From positions 1 to 7,089 of the forward strand of contig JAPLKQ010000179.1 in NCBI GenBank assembly GCA_026387995.1: DNA of 7,089 nucleotides, in the 5' to 3' direction. Shown piece after piece: positions 4,350-7,089 of this stretch. Each line of letters opens with the position of its first letter. Within the stretch, counting starts at the first letter, position 1. Both the position numbers and the translations under genes were made by a program. The notes under the pieces are model-generated. The model was not told the DNA's origin, ran no database searches, and worked only from the letters and a program-made list of their open reading frames with translations. Source of the stretch: Bacillota bacterium. Its GTDB lineage: Bacteria; Bacillota_I; Bacilli_A; RFN20; CAG-826.

Positions 4350-7055
4350 TTATTCGGCAATGTTTTTACGTCGCTTGGCATCCTTCAGTTTTAAGAACGG
4401 CACCATGATTTCGTGGATGATAAGCGGCGTCGAGGCGAGGCCCGCGAGCATCACCCATTCCATGGGTTCTAACTGCGTGGTATCAAAGATGTGCTCGAAG
4501 AATGGCACTTCAGTGACTAAAACCTGCATGGATAAGGCAAAGACGAACGCGATTAAGAGTAAAACGTTTTTCTCTTTAAAGATATGTAAGAAACTCTTTT
4601 TGAGGTTGGTCATCCCAAGCATGTGAAATAATTCGGACATCCCTAGTGCAGTAAAGGCAAAGGTCCGCGATTGACGGAGTATTGCCGTCTCCACGCCGGC
4701 ATTGAAATAAATGGCGTTGAGGTTGGCAAAGGACATATGGCTGATTCCCAACGTTTGGATGGCCGGGATAAAGAAAGCGAAAATCGTGACGGCGGCGATG
4801 ATTAAGCCATAAGCGACGGTAACGAAAATACCGTGATGGGCAAATAAGGATTCATGGGCCGGACGCGGTCTTTCTTTCATGATGTCTTTATCTTTGGCGT
4901 CCGCGCCTAAAGCGATGGCGGGCAGCGAATCCGTGAGTAAGTTAATCCATAAGATATGCACCGCGAGTAAGGGCATTGGCAAACTAAGGACAACGCAGAT
5001 GAACATCGTGATGACTTCCGATAAGTTGGTTGCCAGTAAGAAAAGAACGGTCTTTTTGATGTTGGCATAGATGCCACGGCCTTCTTCCACCGCTTTTTCG
5101 ATGGAGGCGAAGTTGTCATCGCTCAAAACCATGTCTGCCGCGCCTTTGGCGACGTCAGTCCCGGTGATTCCCATCGCAATGCCAATGTCGGCCGTTTTCA
5201 GGCTAGGCGCATCATTAACGCCGTCTCCCGTCATGGCGACAATGTGGTTGTTAGCTTTAAAGGCTTTGACGATGCTGACTTTGTTTTCAGGAGACACGCG
5301 CGCAAAGACACGGACGGTCTTCACCGCTTCGTTCAGTTGTTCCTGGCTCATGGTGGCGAGGACGTCGCCGCTGAGGCATTGATCTTCGCGGGTGGCAATG
5401 CCCAATTCTTTAGCAATGGCAAATGCAGTGTCTCTATGGTCCCCGGTAATCATCACGGTGGTGATGCCGGCTTTATGGAATTCCTTAACGGCGGGCTTGG
5501 CTTCTGGACGGGCAGGGTCCACCATGCCGACGAGACCAATGAAAACCAATCCGGTTTCATCGATTTTTCCTGTCGTTTCATGGGTGGCAAGCGCTAAAAC
5601 ACGGAGAGCGCTGAGGGCCATCTCGGAACTGGCATTCTCGATATGTTGACGATCGGCAGGGGTGAAGGGACGGATTTCTCCGTTGACTTTGATATGCGTA
5701 GAATGACGCAAAATGGAATCCATCGCGCCTTTGGTATAAATCAGGTTTTTGCCGTCCACCACATGCATCGTGGACATCATCTTGCGGCGGGAGTCAAACG
5801 GGATTTCTTCGATGCGTGGCGTTTTAAGTTCTTCCGTTGTTTTGGACATCCCGTTCTTTTTTGCATATTCGACTAAGGCGATTTCGGTGGGGTCTCCATA
5901 AATGCCAGCGTCAATTTCCGCATTGCTGCAAAGCATGAGCCCGCGCGCGAGTTCTGAAACCTCGCCACGATCAACATTACCGGCTTTTTGTGTTTTTTCG
6001 TTCAGATAGACTTCGACGATGGTCATTTTGTTCTGTGTCAAAGTGCCCGTCTTATCGCTGCAAACCACGGAAACGGCGCCTAAAGTCTCGACGCTCGGGA
6101 GATGACGGACGATGGTGTTGACTTTGACCATTTTTTGCACGCCTAAAGCTAAAACGATGGTCACCACGGCCGGCATGCCTTCCGGAACGGCGGCAACCGC
6201 AAGAGCAATCGCGGTAAAGAAGGTATTGCCCATGAAAGGCCAGAAGCCCGACATATCGCCGGAAGCCACTTTTTGAAGAATGGAAATAATAAAGAGTAAA
6301 ACCACGATGATGACGGTGGCAATACCAAGCACTTTGCTCAATTCCGCTAAGCGTTTTTGTAAGGGAGTATCTTCAGTTTGGGTATCTCGCAAGATCGTCG
6401 CGATGTGACCGATTTCGGTATCCATCCCAGTGGCAACGACAATACCTTCGCCACGGCCATAAACGACTGGCGTAGACATGAACACGCAGTTATGGCGGTC
6501 CGCGGTTGGGACGACGTCGCTATAGACAATCTTGGCGTCCTTCTCTATCGGTAAGGACTCGCCCGTAAGCGAGGACTCGTCCGCGCGCAGGTTGATGGCT
6601 TCAAATAAACGTAGGTCGGCACTGACAATACGGCCTTCTTCAAGGATGACGACGTCGCCCACCACGAGTTCTTCGGCTCGTATCTCCATGATTTCGTTAT
6701 CACGGCGGACCAAAGTCGTTGGCGAGGATAGTTTTTTGAGGGCGTCAAGGGCCTTTTCGGCTTTGCCTTCTTGAATGGTTCCGACAATGGCGTTGAGTAA
6801 GACCACGGCCAAAATAATCAGTGAGTCGATCCATTCGCCTAAAGCGATGGAAATGCCAGCGGCAGCTAAAAGAATGTAAATAGAGGGGTCGTTAAAAGAA
6901 CTGAGAAACACCATGAAGAGAGTTTTCTTTTTGGCTTCCTGCAAAGCGTTGAGGCCGTTGGCTTTTAAGCGTTTGGCAGCTTCTTCCTTGGTTAGTCCCT
7001 TGCGGGAGGTCCCAAATTCTTGTTCAATCTCGAGGATTGTTTTTTTCTCGTACAT
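4350..7055 (-). CDS. P-type (P2A-like) calcium-transporting ATPase
   Basis: This 901-residue membrane pump has the full P2-type order: N-terminal cation-ATPase domain (about 1-60); two membrane helices; actuator domain with TGES (164-167); PEGMP in helix M4 (291-295); phosphorylation site DKTGTLT with Asp334; nucleotide-binding FDSRRK (420-425) and KGA (442-444); DPARPE (513-518), TGDH (537-540) and TGDGVNDAP (609-617); then a six-helix C-terminal membrane domain. Aligned by eye with SERCA, the Ca2+ ligand positions are all kept: Glu292 in M4, Asn677 and Glu680 in M5, Asn705, Thr708 and Asp709 in M6, and Glu808 in M8. It should export Ca2+ from the cytoplasm using ATP. AAGGAG lies 7 bases before the ATG. 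It is convergent with mscL; any upstream promoter lies beyond the window. Another divalent cation is possible but less likely. Confidence 0.95.
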   Translation of the reverse strand: MYEKKTILEIEQEFGTSRKGLTKEEAAKRLKANGLNALQEAKKKTLFMVFLSSFNDPSIYILLAAAGISIALGEWIDSLIILAVVLLNAIVGTIQEGKAEKALDALKKLSSPTTLVRRDNEIMEIRAEELVVGDVVILEEGRIVSADLRLFEAINLRADESSLTGESLPIEKDAKIVYSDVVPTADRHNCVFMSTPVVYGRGEGIVVATGMDTEIGHIATILRDTQTEDTPLQKRLAELSKVLGIATVIIVVLLFIISILQKVASGDMSGFWPFMGNTFFTAIALAVAAVPEGMPAVVTIVLALGVQKMVKVNTIVRHLPSVETLGAVSVVCSDKTGTLTQNKMTIVEVYLNEKTQKAGNVDRGEVSELARGLMLCSNAEIDAGIYGDPTEIALVEYAKKNGMSKTTEELKTPRIEEIPFDSRRKMMSTMHVVDGKNLIYTKGAMDSILRHSTHIKVNGEIRPFTPADRQHIENASSEMALSALRVLALATHETTGKIDETGLVFIGLVGMVDPARPEAKPAVKEFHKAGITTVMITGDHRDTAFAIAKELGIATREDQCLSGDVLATMSQEQLNEAVKTVRVFARVSPENKVSIVKAFKANNHIVAMTGDGVNDAPSLKTADIGIAMGITGTDVAKGAADMVLSDDNFASIEKAVEEGRGIYANIKKTVLFLLATNLSEVITMFICVVLSLPMPLLAVHILWINLLTDSLPAIALGADAKDKDIMKERPRPAHESLFAHHGIFVTVAYGLIIAAVTIFAFFIPAIQTLGISHMSFANLNAIYFNAGVETAILRQSRTFAFTALGMSELFHMLGMTNLKKSFLHIFKEKNVLLLIAFVFALSMQVLVTEVPFFEHIFDTTQLEPMEWVMLAGLASTPLIIHEIMVPFLKLKDAKRRKNIAE

Positions 7056-7089
7056 AACGATTCTCCTTGCCGGTCTTCTTAAAAAATAA

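Noticed and set aside
5244..5597. Plus-strand open frames inside the Ca2+ ATPase gene
   Set aside because: They are antisense shadows of a well-conserved coding sequence and have no start signals of their own.

Overview
The window looks like an ordinary chromosomal stretch from a low-to-medium-GC Gram-positive-type bacterium, in the Bacillota / Mycoplasmatota-like range. The evidence is strong GGAGG-type ribosome binding sites, sigma-A-type promoters with AT-rich spacers, a FakB/DegV-like protein, an MscL with a Lys/Glu tail, and very AT-rich intergenic DNA beside moderately GC-rich genes. The exact lineage cannot be fixed from this sequence. I see no rRNA, tRNA, CRISPR array, transposase or phage module.

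Layout from left to right: a hairpin-rich edge (1-119); a small GlsB/YeaQ-type membrane protein on the minus strand with a good promoter; an AT-rich gap (about 530-830) holding an orphan minus-strand terminator-like hairpin; a 60-residue excisionase/MerR-type helix-turn-helix protein on the plus strand with its own promoter, operator-like inverted repeat, leader hairpin and terminator; a convergent 53-residue basic protein on the minus strand (1248-1409) with an internal repeat and its own terminator; an ice-binding (DUF3494) lipoprotein on the minus strand whose signal-peptide part and domain part lie in different frames; a DegV-family fatty-acid-binding protein on the minus strand; a divergent mscL on the plus strand; and a 901-residue P-type Ca2+ ATPase on the minus strand, convergent with mscL and sharing a bidirectional terminator with it.

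The genes are mostly single transcription units with their own promoters and terminators rather than one pathway. A loose theme is the cell envelope and stress: a turgor valve (MscL), a Ca2+ exporter, a surface ice-binding lipoprotein, a GlsB-type stress-associated membrane protein and a fatty-acid carrier. That theme is inference only.

I do not see a convincing new multi-gene system. The observations most worth a second look are the unannotated-looking 53-residue protein with a duplicated RSDxxVGT motif, the frameshift splitting the ice-binding lipoprotein, the compact regulatory region of the helix-turn-helix gene, the orphan terminator hairpin, and a bacterial Ca2+ ATPase that keeps all the SERCA-type site I and site II ligand positions I could align.
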